Below are positions 28,762-36,625 of a DNA stretch of 64,000 nucleotides, in pieces. This stretch comes from an uncultured Ruminococcus sp. (GTDB lineage: Bacteria > Bacillota > Clostridia > Lachnospirales > Lachnospiraceae): positions 1 through 64,000 of the forward strand of contig FMEL01000001.1 in NCBI GenBank assembly GCA_900066355.1, read 5' to 3'. How positions within the stretch are numbered: the first letter of the stretch is position 1; the number at the start of each line of letters is the position of its first letter. The position numbers and the translations under genes were made by a program. The notes below the pieces were generated by a model that made no database searches, had not been told where the DNA came from, and saw only the letters and a list, made by a program, of their open reading frames with translations.

Positions 28762-29771
28762 TTTTGTAACCCTTCCCGTTCTATTTCTTCGTAAATCTGG
28801 CGATATGTCACACCAATATCCTGTCCGATAATTCTGCGGCTTCTATCCAGACTTCTTGCCTCTGCCATATCCAGAATCACAGGAATAAAACAGAAGAATC
28901 CAAATGCAAGATACGTGGCAAGTGCCAGACCTGTACTGCATGCAACCGGTGCACTTTTTCCCTGTATGGTAAAGCCGGCAAGCAAGATGCGCGGATCATA
29001 CTGTGCAAAAACAGCACCACGCGCACAGCCGGTCACGATCACAGCAAATAATCCAGCCATGATTACACCTATGATCTTGTCTCTTTTTGTAAAACGATAA
29101 ATTGAAAATGCAGTTCTTCCGTGAAGACCATACCCCCGGCTTCTCATAGAATCTGAAGTCTGTATTGCATTCTCCAGTGCCCATGTCACCAGAATGGAAA
29201 GCATATTCAGACCATGGCATGCCCGCTGTAAAATGTTTCCGTTTGTGGTATCCCTGCCCATGGATTTCTGTCCGTTTCGAATAATATGAAGCTGTCCGAT
29301 AAAACGAGGGACAAAACGAAGTGCCATAGAAAGAATCAGCGACAGTGCCGGAATGATCCGGCCAAAAAGATAGATAAATTTGTCGCTGGTCATAATTTTG
29401 TTGTAACAGGAAAACCATTGAATAACGACAAACATCACTGCTCCGAGCACAATTCCGTAAACCAGTGCTTCCAGTGTCACCCAGTTGCCACTGCTTTCGA
29501 TATAATAGAGCATTGTGACACCATAGTGATTAAACATCGGATTCAGAAGTGCCACGATCAGAAGCCCGGGCAGTGTCATAAGAAAGCTTTGTTTTAATGT
29601 TTTTTTCCATCCGAGCAGGAGAACGGAATAAGCAACCGCCCCCGCATAGGATACCCCGAGAAATACCGGGTGCTGGTTAAACATGGTAAAAACCAGCACC
29701 ACTCCGAAATAAAAGAAGTTTAATAATGGATGACATTCGGAAAATGCATCCGCATGTACCTTATCCTGCAT
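28758..29771 (-). CDS. ecfT: ECF transporter transmembrane (T) component
   Basis: About 337 residues. The ATG at 29771 is preferred because TAGGAA lies at a good distance; an ATG two codons upstream is too close. Membrane segments occur at both ends, and the cytosolic coupling helices carry the T-component motif SMRSRGYGL (about 205-215), which docks onto the ATPases. The extra C-terminal membrane segments and cytosolic tail (AEARSLDRSRRIIG) make it longer than the usual 260 residues of a shared EcfT. It overlaps the end of the lipoprotein gene by 11 bases and the ATPase gene by four. It should connect the S component to ATP hydrolysis. Confidence 0.92.
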   Translation of the reverse strand: MQDKVHADAFSECHPLLNFFYFGVVLVFTMFNQHPVFLGVSYAGAVAYSVLLLGWKKTLKQSFLMTLPGLLIVALLNPMFNHYGVTMLYYIESSGNWVTLEALVYGIVLGAVMFVVIQWFSCYNKIMTSDKFIYLFGRIIPALSLILSMALRFVPRFIGQLHIIRNGQKSMGRDTTNGNILQRACHGLNMLSILVTWALENAIQTSDSMRSRGYGLHGRTAFSIYRFTKRDKIIGVIMAGLFAVIVTGCARGAVFAQYDPRILLAGFTIQGKSAPVACSTGLALATYLAFGFFCFIPVILDMAEARSLDRSRRIIGQDIGVTYRQIYEEIEREGLQK

Positions 29772-31047
29772 AGCCATTTCCTACATCGGATCCCAGATTA
29801 CAGGTGTATTTCCATTCAATGTTGTCTCCGTCCTCTACTTTATATTCGGAACATCCGTAGTTCGGGAACCAGCCATTCACACTGTACATCCATCCTGAAT
29901 TCTGACCACAGTCAAATTCATAAAGCTGATTGATACCTTCAATATAATAGCTTCCGTACATCGGTGTATATCTGGAAGACATCTGGATCCCTGCCTGGCT
30001 GCATGCGCTTTTCAGCACATCAAAAACAGTATCTCCCGGTGTAAATGAAATTTCGGAAGTATAAAGGATCCAGCCGTCAGATGGTACAAATTCTGCTTTG
30101 GATGATTTCAGATCATCCCAGTTATCCAGAATAGAAGAACATTCAATGGAAATCGTGCAGATGTGGTTTTCTTCCTGTGAAGAACTGTCTGAACTGTCAT
30201 CTGAACCATCTGAACCATCTGATTCCGTCTGTTCATCAGCTACCTGGCTGTCATTTCCACTTGCATCCTCTGATGTATTTTCCTCACCTGTCTGTGCGTC
30301 TTCGGATGAATCCTGCGTATCTTCTGAAGAATCTTCGCTGGAGCCGGCCAGAAGTACATACACATCTCCGTCTGCCTTATTTACCTGAAATGAAATTTTG
30401 GAAACTTCATTTTCACTTTCTTCTTTTGAAACATCTTCTTTGGATGAATCTTCTGCATCTTTGCCTACATTTTCGATTTTCGCATCGTCAAGCTGATACA
30501 GTTGTTCATCTTCATAGATACAGTAAAGTACCCTGTCTGCATCCCATTTTTCATTGAGAGTCACTTCCAGGGTTGCCGGTGCCGCAAGCTCCATCTCCTG
30601 AAGTTTTACCTGCAGAGCATACGGTGCATCATCAGCCGCCTTTTTGATCTCATCCAGATTTTCCTCAGAAAACTCTACTTTGAGTTTCTGTTCAATCGGA
30701 TTTTTGATCTTACTTCCATCATAAATCCATGTATAAGAAATGCCGTCAGACGTTTCTCCGTGGAAACGATACTCTCCCTTTTCTCCGGCGATACTTTCCA
30801 TCTGTTCTTTTGTGATCACACCGTCTTCCGGAATCTGATTATCTTCTTTCAGGGCATTTTTATCATTTTTCTTCTCTGCTTTTGTTTCTTTTTTGTCTGT
30901 ATCAGCTTTTTTATCTGTTTTTGCAGTATCCTGTACAGCCTCACTTCTGACCGATTCAGATGCTTTTTCTCCACCACACCCTGTCAGTGAAGCCGCGCTC
31001 AGAGCCAGACACAGAATCAGTCCTGTAAGTTTATTTTTTATTTTCAT
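29761..31047 (-). CDS. Lipoprotein with C-terminal DUF4430 domain
   Basis: 428 residues. A type II signal peptide with lipobox LTGC (Cys24) anchors it to the membrane. A Lys/Glu/Asp-rich segment (30-75) is followed by a globular region (about 75-215), a very acidic Ser/Asp/Glu stalk (about 215-295) and the DUF4430 domain (about 298-428), with GQNSGWMYSVNGWFPNYG and the closing DNIEWKYT strand. These features resemble the last strands of intrinsic factor, where a Tyr/Trp motif and an NHEHITANF-like strand lie close to bound cobalamin. It is encoded immediately before the ECF transporter, with overlapping ends, so it is the best candidate to hand ligand to the S component. That role is inferred from position and domain. 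Confidence 0.9.
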   Translation of the reverse strand: MKIKNKLTGLILCLALSAASLTGCGGEKASESVRSEAVQDTAKTDKKADTDKKETKAEKKNDKNALKEDNQIPEDGVITKEQMESIAGEKGEYRFHGETSDGISYTWIYDGSKIKNPIEQKLKVEFSEENLDEIKKAADDAPYALQVKLQEMELAAPATLEVTLNEKWDADRVLYCIYEDEQLYQLDDAKIENVGKDAEDSSKEDVSKEESENEVSKISFQVNKADGDVYVLLAGSSEDSSEDTQDSSEDAQTGEENTSEDASGNDSQVADEQTESDGSDGSDDSSDSSSQEENHICTISIECSSILDNWDDLKSSKAEFVPSDGWILYTSEISFTPGDTVFDVLKSACSQAGIQMSSRYTPMYGSYYIEGINQLYEFDCGQNSGWMYSVNGWFPNYGCSEYKVEDGDNIEWKYTCNLGSDVGNGYAG

Positions 31048-33778
31048 CTTTTTTCTTTTTCCTCCGTTTTATAAGCTGTGGTATTCCGGTTGCAAGTGCT
31101 GCCCCGACAGCGACACCTGCAAGTCCCCATACAACCGACGGGATTTCTTTTTCTGCTGCAACAGCAGTCGTTTCTTCTGTGCTGTCTGTTGTTTCCTGTG
31201 TTTTTGCATTTGATTTTTTGCTCTCGGTTTTTCCGTCCTCAAGTTTCTTTCCGGTTACTTTTTCATCATCTTTCTCAACATATTTCTCTGCAGTAAAGCT
31301 CCATCCCTTTGAAGACTTTTTCTTTTTGTCCTTTGAATCTTTTGAATCGGAGCTTTTTTTATCAGAAGTTTTCTTACCGGTACCTGCGCCGGAAAGAGAT
31401 TTACCCGATCCTCCCGGTGCTGCCTTGCTGGCCGCCTTTTCGGAAGAACTGTTTTTCCTTTTTGAGCTGTTTGATTTATTTTTTTTGCCGGAGGAAGATG
31501 ATTTTTTCGCCGGCTTTCTGGTCGGTTTTGCAGCCGGCTCTTCCAGTCCGGTTCCTTTTCCGTCTCCGGCTCCGCCAATCGTCAGTTTTACATCTGACAT
31601 ATTGTAAAGAGAGGTCTGTCCGTTTTTCATTCTCTGATATGCAACCAGCGCATAATATCCCTGCTCAGTCGCCATACCGTTAACTTTACCTGCTTCTCCG
31701 CCCCCGTTATTACCGCTTCCGGATTTTACATGCATAAATCCACTGTTACCCAAATGATAGGAAAGCAGATTTTCCACCATCCATTTACCGCCTTTTATAA
31801 AACGTGGATCTGTTTCCGGGTCAATCCCAAGCGCGCAGAGCGCTGTCAGCACCTGTGCACAGGATTCCACTGTTTCTACCGGTCCCTGTCCGCCTGTTGT
31901 AGAAAATCCACCTGTATCATTCTGCATTGCAGATAATACATCCAGTGCCTGATCAATTGCTGTCGTCACATTTTCATACCCGGATTTATGATAATATGGT
32001 GCAAGCGCCTGCAAAGACATTCCTGTAAGATCTGAATCCGCCTTCGTTCCGCTCATTGCCCATCCGCCGCCTGGTACCTGCACACTTAAGAGATGATCGA
32101 TCAGTTTTTCTCTGGAATTCTGGTTGCCACCGGCTTTTACCTTCGGGAAGGAATAGGCCGGATTACAGTCCAGTGCAAGCAAAGCCCAGATTGCACCATT
32201 TGGTCCCTGTTCAACAGTTTTGTCAAAGTCGGCAATCGGCTCAAACAGATTATACCCATCTACATTTCTTGCATCTTTTCCTATTGCCGTCAGACTTAAG
32301 ATTGCTTTTGAGTATTCTGTGTATTTGATCGTATTGGTAAGCGATCCGTTATTCGCCTTCAGATAATTTGCAAAATGATTATAATAGGTAGAAAAATAGG
32401 AAGAATCCAAGCCGGCACCATTTCGCGCCTGAGCCAGTACAAACCATTCGCTTCCGATTGTCGGGTTTTTATCCAGATTTTTTATATAGGTTCCTGTCTC
32501 GGACAATACCTGTGAGGTTGATTTCGGAAGTGCATTTGCCCCCTGCACTACCTGTACTTTACATTCTGCACTTATATTTTCATTTTCTTTTACAGAAACC
32601 CGGATTGTTGTCGTTCCCTGCTTTTTGCCGGTGATTTTGCCATCCTGATCCACGGAAGCCACAGAATCATCACTGCTTTTCCACACAAGTTCATATGCTT
32701 CCGTAATTTTTTCAGGTTCTGTAGACACTTTCAATACAGTATTCTGTCCGATGTTGATGCTGGCCTTCGTTTCGAGCGCGACGCCCTGTATTGTTGTGTG
32801 CACATCTGCGATATAGATATTTTTGATATCTTTCGCATTTTCAAGATAAAAATTACCGTCTTTATTATCTGCCGGCTGCAGAATCGTAATGGTACTTTCT
32901 TTACCATCTCCGGACGGATTTACGGTAAATATCTGTGGATTCTTCAGTTCTTTATAATTTTCGGGTACAGGAAAAAGAAGTGATGTATCATCTGTGTTTT
33001 CACATGCTTCACCACTCCTGATGTCTGTATAGGCAATATCGGCAGCATATACCAGATCTGCCTGACTTCCCGGATTCATTTTTTCATATAATCTGATATT
33101 CTCATCCTGCACCTGCTGTTCAGGCTTATCCACCTGCAGCGCAATATACCACAACCATGTATCTGCTGTAATATCCTGATTCTTGCAGATCACACCCATG
33201 ATCCGATTCCTGATCATAGTAAGATTATTTTCTACATCCGGATACTTTTCATGAATTTCTTTATATATATCAGCATTCTGTTCATACAGATTGGAGGCAC
33301 TGATAAAATTCTGCATCACCTGCGAAGACATATCCGGAGTTTCCTGTCCGAGTGCAGCGTTCACTGCATTCACAACATTCTGCACCAGAGATGCTGTGTC
33401 CGCATTTTCCGCCTGTTTATCTTCCTGTACTGCTGAATCATTCTTTGTCTCTTTCGTTTCAGAAGATTCTTCCTTTTGTCCGGTCTGTGACTGATCATTC
33501 GGCTTTTGCTGCGGCTGATCCTGATTTTGTCCACCTTGCGATGTACCTGTTTCCGACTGCTCAGGCTGTGAATCCGTTTTATCACCGGCAGAATCTGCTT
33601 CCGGGTTCTCCGAAGCTTCCGGCTCCTGCGGTTTCTCCTGAGCACTTTCTCCGTCTTCCTGTGTCTCCTGCTGTGTTTCCGACTGTATCGTTTCTGCTGC
33701 CAGTACCGGTATATTCGGATAAACATTTGTTGTCAGTACCGACGCACAAAGTAACGCAATCACCTTTTTTTTATTCAT
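31031..33778 (-). CDS. Membrane-anchored toroid protein with Big_2 domain
   Basis: 915 residues. Signal peptide (KKKVIALLCASVL..., cleavage near VLAAE), a Gln/Glu/Ser-rich low-complexity stalk (about 30-135), a helical/beta region, a Big_2 domain (about 345-412, with WKSSDDSVASVDQDGKITG) and an alpha/alpha-toroid (about 423-726). The toroid has YTEYSKAILSLTAIG, GPNGAIWALLAL, DSDLTGMSLQAL, ESCAQVLTALCALGID and MATEQGYYALVAY. A Lys/Ser/Pro-rich wall-spanning region, one membrane segment (WGLAGVAVGAALATGI) and a basic tail finish it. There is no LPxTG motif before the membrane segment, so it is held by the membrane rather than sortase. It is the largest anchored toroid protein, placed just before the DUF4430 lipoprotein and the ECF genes. 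Confidence 0.9.
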   Translation of the reverse strand: MNKKKVIALLCASVLTTNVYPNIPVLAAETIQSETQQETQEDGESAQEKPQEPEASENPEADSAGDKTDSQPEQSETGTSQGGQNQDQPQQKPNDQSQTGQKEESSETKETKNDSAVQEDKQAENADTASLVQNVVNAVNAALGQETPDMSSQVMQNFISASNLYEQNADIYKEIHEKYPDVENNLTMIRNRIMGVICKNQDITADTWLWYIALQVDKPEQQVQDENIRLYEKMNPGSQADLVYAADIAYTDIRSGEACENTDDTSLLFPVPENYKELKNPQIFTVNPSGDGKESTITILQPADNKDGNFYLENAKDIKNIYIADVHTTIQGVALETKASINIGQNTVLKVSTEPEKITEAYELVWKSSDDSVASVDQDGKITGKKQGTTTIRVSVKENENISAECKVQVVQGANALPKSTSQVLSETGTYIKNLDKNPTIGSEWFVLAQARNGAGLDSSYFSTYYNHFANYLKANNGSLTNTIKYTEYSKAILSLTAIGKDARNVDGYNLFEPIADFDKTVEQGPNGAIWALLALDCNPAYSFPKVKAGGNQNSREKLIDHLLSVQVPGGGWAMSGTKADSDLTGMSLQALAPYYHKSGYENVTTAIDQALDVLSAMQNDTGGFSTTGGQGPVETVESCAQVLTALCALGIDPETDPRFIKGGKWMVENLLSYHLGNSGFMHVKSGSGNNGGGEAGKVNGMATEQGYYALVAYQRMKNGQTSLYNMSDVKLTIGGAGDGKGTGLEEPAAKPTRKPAKKSSSSGKKNKSNSSKRKNSSSEKAASKAAPGGSGKSLSGAGTGKKTSDKKSSDSKDSKDKKKKSSKGWSFTAEKYVEKDDEKVTGKKLEDGKTESKKSNAKTQETTDSTEETTAVAAEKEIPSVVWGLAGVAVGAALATGIPQLIKRRKKKKDENKK

Positions 33779-33802
33779 AATCTGACGCTTTCTTTATATT
33801 TC

Positions 33803-34684
33803 CTAGCCTTCTTTTCTCTCCATCATTTCTTCCACATACTCACATTTGAAGCCGTATTCCCTCGCATAATGATCTACCTTGCCGCCTTTTTGACAGACAA
33901 GTGTACAACTCTTGTTAATGATCCACGGTCCGATCTCATCCGGATCATGCAGAATTTCAAGACGTTCCAGCCGACTGCATCCGTGGAATGCCCAACGGCC
34001 GATTTTTTTTACACTTTCCGGAATATAAACTTCTCTGAGCTGTTTGCAGCGGAAAAAAGCACTGTCTCCAATTACTTTTAAATTCGGTGGAAGTTCCAGT
34101 TCTTCCATTGCACAAAAATAAAAGGCTTCTTCACCTATCTCTCTTACAGCCGCCGGTAAGTTGATTTCTTTAAGCTCTTTACATCTGTAAAATGCTCTGC
34201 GCTCAATGACCTGTGTGCGACAGGGAAGTTTTACGGATATAAGATTTACGCACGAATCAAATGCTGCCTCTGAAATAACAGTACAGCGGCCATTATTTGG
34301 AAACTCTACACGATGAAGCTTATTACATTCCTGATATGCCTGTGCTCCCAGCTTTTCTAATGATTTTGGAAAAACAACCTTCCTGAGTCTGTGATTTACT
34401 GCAAAAGCTCTTTTCTTTATCTCGAGTAAGCCCTCCGGAAATGCTACTACCTTCTGAAACTGGCAGCCTTCAAATGCCTGTTTTCCGATAATACGGCATT
34501 CCTTCGGCAAAACCACCTCATGCACTTTGCCATTGTTCAAAAAACATCTGTCACCTATATATTTATATCCATCAGGGACCTTTCCGGCCTCTCCGCCTCT
34601 TCTGTTTCGCTCATTCTGTGCTGTATATGTACGGATATCATACCTTAACTGATTCCAGCCTATTTCATCATTCAGTCGTTCCAT
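33803..34684 (-). CDS. Cytosolic BspA-type leucine-rich repeat protein, first gene of the riboswitch operon
   Basis: 293 residues, beginning at an ATG with AGGGGGAA upstream. There is no signal peptide or membrane segment. After about 45 residues come roughly nine LRR_5 units, for example FEGCQFQKVVAFPEGLLEI, VVFPKSLEKLGAQAY, INLPAAVREIGEEAF and VYIPESVKKIGRWAFHGC. A short C-terminal cap (CQKGGKVDHYAREYGFKCEYV) is of the type seen at the end of many such proteins. It is the first gene after the cobalamin riboswitch and terminator. Its role is unknown. A protein-binding or regulatory partner inside the cell is possible, and non-classical export cannot be excluded. Confidence 0.85.
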   Translation of the reverse strand: MERLNDEIGWNQLRYDIRTYTAQNERNRRGGEAGKVPDGYKYIGDRCFLNNGKVHEVVLPKECRIIGKQAFEGCQFQKVVAFPEGLLEIKKRAFAVNHRLRKVVFPKSLEKLGAQAYQECNKLHRVEFPNNGRCTVISEAAFDSCVNLISVKLPCRTQVIERRAFYRCKELKEINLPAAVREIGEEAFYFCAMEELELPPNLKVIGDSAFFRCKQLREVYIPESVKKIGRWAFHGCSRLERLEILHDPDEIGPWIINKSCTLVCQKGGKVDHYAREYGFKCEYVEEMMERKEG

Positions 34685-34705
34685 ATTGAAAGTTTCCCCC
34701 TAAGA

Positions 34706-34741
34706 CAACAAAAACAGAGTCCCATTTGCAATGGGCCTCTG
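34706..34741 (-). terminator. Intrinsic terminator of the riboswitch expression platform
   Basis: On the minus strand the stem CAGAG-GCCCATT pairs with AATGGG-A-CTCTG around a GCA loop (34715-34741), followed at once by TTTTTGT. It lies between the aptamer and the first gene's ribosome-binding site, where a ligand-controlled terminator is expected. The antiterminator was not resolved by eye. Confidence 0.85.
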
Positions 34742-34751
34742 TCCTCTGTAC

Positions 34752-34866
34752 AACGTGTTAAATCTGACTTATTATGCGAAAAGCATATTCACAGCAGCTA
34801 TTTGAACTGTTCCGGATTCTCACCGGATTACGTTAAACTGCCTTTTACGACAGACCACGCCTGGTT
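34752..34866 (-). promoter_or_regulatory. Cobalamin riboswitch (compact aptamer)
   Basis: The leader RNA has the conserved B12-element blocks in order. A P3-like hairpin is CUGUC...GGCAG. The core is GGUGAGAAUCC, which matches the consensus GGUGxAAxUCC. It is followed by ACAG...GCUGCUGUGA, a P6-like hairpin (UAUGC-UUUUC-GCAUA) and AAGUCAG, the start of the B12 box, although the rest of that box diverges. CGUG (near 34856) can pair with CACG (near 34755) to close P1. The element lacks the large peripheral arms of the classic type and resembles the compact cobalamin classes. A promoter lies upstream and a terminator downstream, so it probably represses the whole minus-strand array when cobalamin is plentiful. 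Confidence 0.85.
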
Positions 34867-34881
34867 ATCCAATTTTTTTAA

Positions 34882-34910
34882 AGTATATCATTTTGATAAA
34901 ATTATGTCAA
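34882..34910 (-). promoter_or_regulatory. Sigma-A-type promoter of the cobalamin-uptake array
   Basis: TTGACA (34905-34910) and TATACT (34882-34887) are separated by exactly 17 bases on the minus strand. The -35 hexamer lies inside the last codons of the upstream gene (stop at 34902-34904). Transcription should start near 34875, just before the aptamer. Confidence 0.85.
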
Positions 34911-35666
34911 TAAAGATTGTACACATATCTGTACATCTTCCTTATTCATACATTCAATCGTCCATGTACGTGTCTCCGTCCGCGGCAAATACGAAAGAAC
35001 TTCTCTCCACGGCAGATTTCCTCTGCCAAGTCCAAGATGAGAATCTCTTTCTCCGGCATTGTCATGGATGTGAACATGTCGGACATAAGGTGCCAGTTCC
35101 TCTGCCCACTCAATAACCGAAATATCGGAGTAACAATGTGCATGCCCGATATCAAGGCAGAGTCCGAAGTCCGGATGCTCCACCTGGTCATATACATCAC
35201 GCAGAAGCCGCCAGTCCTCATCGAGAACATTTTCCATATCAATTTCGAGTCCATCTTTATCTTGCAGGAAATCGTTAAAGAACCGACTCACCTGATTCGC
35301 CCAGCCCTGACGGTAATATACGGTAGGGATCATTCCTGAATGGTATACGATTTTTTTTGCGCCAAGTAACTTACCGACCTGATAACACTGCTCAAACCGC
35401 TCCATCGTCACCCGGCGGATCATGCTGTCAAATGTTGCCGGGATGAGATCCAGAAACGGGCCATGCAGTGTCAGTGGCGGATTTCCCATCTTTACAAGGC
35501 GTTCTTTGTATGTTTCTATCGTTTTGTCCAGATGGTCAAGATTTTCCGAAATGGAAAATTCGATACTTTCCACTCCAAGTTCACTGTTTTTTAAAAGTTC
35601 CTGCATTTCTTCATCCGGAAGCAGATGGCTGATATAGATCACGTTATTTGTTTGCTCCTTTGACAA
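34902..35666 (-). CDS. Sugar phosphate isomerase/epimerase-like TIM-barrel protein
   Basis: 254 residues of the xylose-isomerase-like/AP-endonuclease 2 TIM-barrel superfamily. Typical pieces are LTLHGPFLDLIP, IDMENVL, FGLCLDIGHAHCYSD (Asp/His metal ligands) and VRHVHIHDNAGERDSHLGLGRGNLPW near the C-terminus, so metal-binding residues look present. The substrate cannot be told. Members act on sugars, inosose or hydroxypyruvate. It follows DUF951 with a four-base gap and ends immediately before the riboswitch operon, whose -35 element lies in its last codons. No functional link to that operon is visible. Confidence 0.85.
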   Translation of the reverse strand: MSKEQTNNVIYISHLLPDEEMQELLKNSELGVESIEFSISENLDHLDKTIETYKERLVKMGNPPLTLHGPFLDLIPATFDSMIRRVTMERFEQCYQVGKLLGAKKIVYHSGMIPTVYYRQGWANQVSRFFNDFLQDKDGLEIDMENVLDEDWRLLRDVYDQVEHPDFGLCLDIGHAHCYSDISVIEWAEELAPYVRHVHIHDNAGERDSHLGLGRGNLPWREVLSYLPRTETRTWTIECMNKEDVQICVQSLLT

Positions 35667-35670
35667 CAGA

Positions 35671-35865
35671 TTATTCCTGCGTTTTTTTCTTTAAGTTTCT
35701 GGTGTTTTTTTCTACCATTTTGCGTGGCACCATGATCATATGTCCGCATCCCATACATTTCAGACGGAAATCAGCTCCCACACGCAGGATCTCCCACTCT
35801 TTACTTCCACATGGATGTCCCTTTTTGAGTGTCACAATATCTCCAACATCATAGATAAGTCCCAT
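35671..35865 (-). CDS. DUF951 family small zinc-ribbon-like protein
   Basis: 64 residues. It has the DUF951 pattern: DVGDIVTLKKGHPCGSKEWEI followed by GADFRLKCMGCGH. The Cys-x-x-Cys pair with the earlier HPCG suggests a small metal-binding or beta-barrel fold. A Lys/Asn-rich tail ends it. It lies 15 bases after the sirtuin stop and 4 bases before the TIM-barrel gene. The family function is unknown; it is often found near S18/ribosome-associated or recombination genes in Firmicutes. Confidence 0.9.
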   Translation of the reverse strand: MGLIYDVGDIVTLKKGHPCGSKEWEILRVGADFRLKCMGCGHMIMVPRKMVEKNTRNLKKKTQE

Positions 35866-35880
35866 GCTCTGTCATTCTCC

Positions 35881-36612
35881 TTATTTCTGATTTACTTTTA
35901 TCTGTGAAAAGACCTGTCCGATTGGCTCCTTGATCAGAAGATCGGCATTTCTGTCCCTCGGTGTGGAGGATTTATTGATCACTACAAGCGCTTCGCCACG
36001 GAAATAGTCAATAAGGCCAGCTGCCGGATATACGGCAAGCGACGTTCCTCCGATGATCAGAATCTGCGCATTCGAAATTGCTCTCACAGATTCTTCGATC
36101 GTATTTGTATCCAGTCCCTCTTCATAAAGCACCACATCCGGCTTGATCATACCTCCGCATTCGCAACGCGGTACACCGGTACTATGTTTCATATGTGCGA
36201 AGTCAAAAGATTTTCCACAGCGCATGCAGTGATTACGGTAAACGCTTCCGTGAAGTTCCAGTACCTTCTGACTGCCTGCCATCTGGTGAAGATTATCGAT
36301 ATTCTGTGTGATCACTGCTTTGAGTTTGCCTGCCTTTTCCAGTTCCGCAAGCTTCAGATGAGCCGCATTTGGTTTTGCGGTATCGCAGAGCATCTTATCA
36401 CGGTAGAATTTATAAAATTCGTCCGGATGACTTAAGAAAAAGCTGTGACTTAAGATCGTCTCCGGCGGAAAGTCATATTTCTGATGATAAAGTCCATCCT
36501 GAGAACGGAAATCCGGTATTCCACTCTCTGTCGAAACACCGGCACCTCCAAAAAATACGATGTTGTCATGCCCATCGATCAGTTCCTGTAATTTCATAAT
36601 CTTTTCATCCAT
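35881..36612 (-). CDS. cobB: NAD-dependent protein deacylase (sirtuin)
   Basis: About 243 residues from the ATG behind GGGAGGG (the longer open frame upstream is not conserved-looking). NAD-binding motifs GAGVSTESGIPDFRS (about 22-36) and TQNIDNLH (about 105-112), the catalytic His in LELHGS, and the zinc site CxxC...CxC (MRCGKSFDF, PRCECGG) are all visible. It removes acetyl or acyl groups from protein lysines using NAD, acting in the cytosol. Despite the symbol, bacterial CobB-type sirtuins are named for a historical cobalamin phenotype, and no role in the neighbouring riboswitch operon is implied. It is downstream of the sortase gene and probably co-transcribed. Confidence 0.93.
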   Translation of the reverse strand: MDEKIMKLQELIDGHDNIVFFGGAGVSTESGIPDFRSQDGLYHQKYDFPPETILSHSFFLSHPDEFYKFYRDKMLCDTAKPNAAHLKLAELEKAGKLKAVITQNIDNLHQMAGSQKVLELHGSVYRNHCMRCGKSFDFAHMKHSTGVPRCECGGMIKPDVVLYEEGLDTNTIEESVRAISNAQILIIGGTSLAVYPAAGLIDYFRGEALVVINKSSTPRDRNADLLIKEPIGQVFSQIKVNQK

Positions 36613-36625
36613 GGAAAACCCTCCC

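Noticed and set aside
35881..36612. The cobB sirtuin taken as a cobalamin gene linked to the riboswitch array
   Set aside because: It is a sirtuin outside the riboswitch-controlled unit; the name is historical and does not indicate corrinoid chemistry here.
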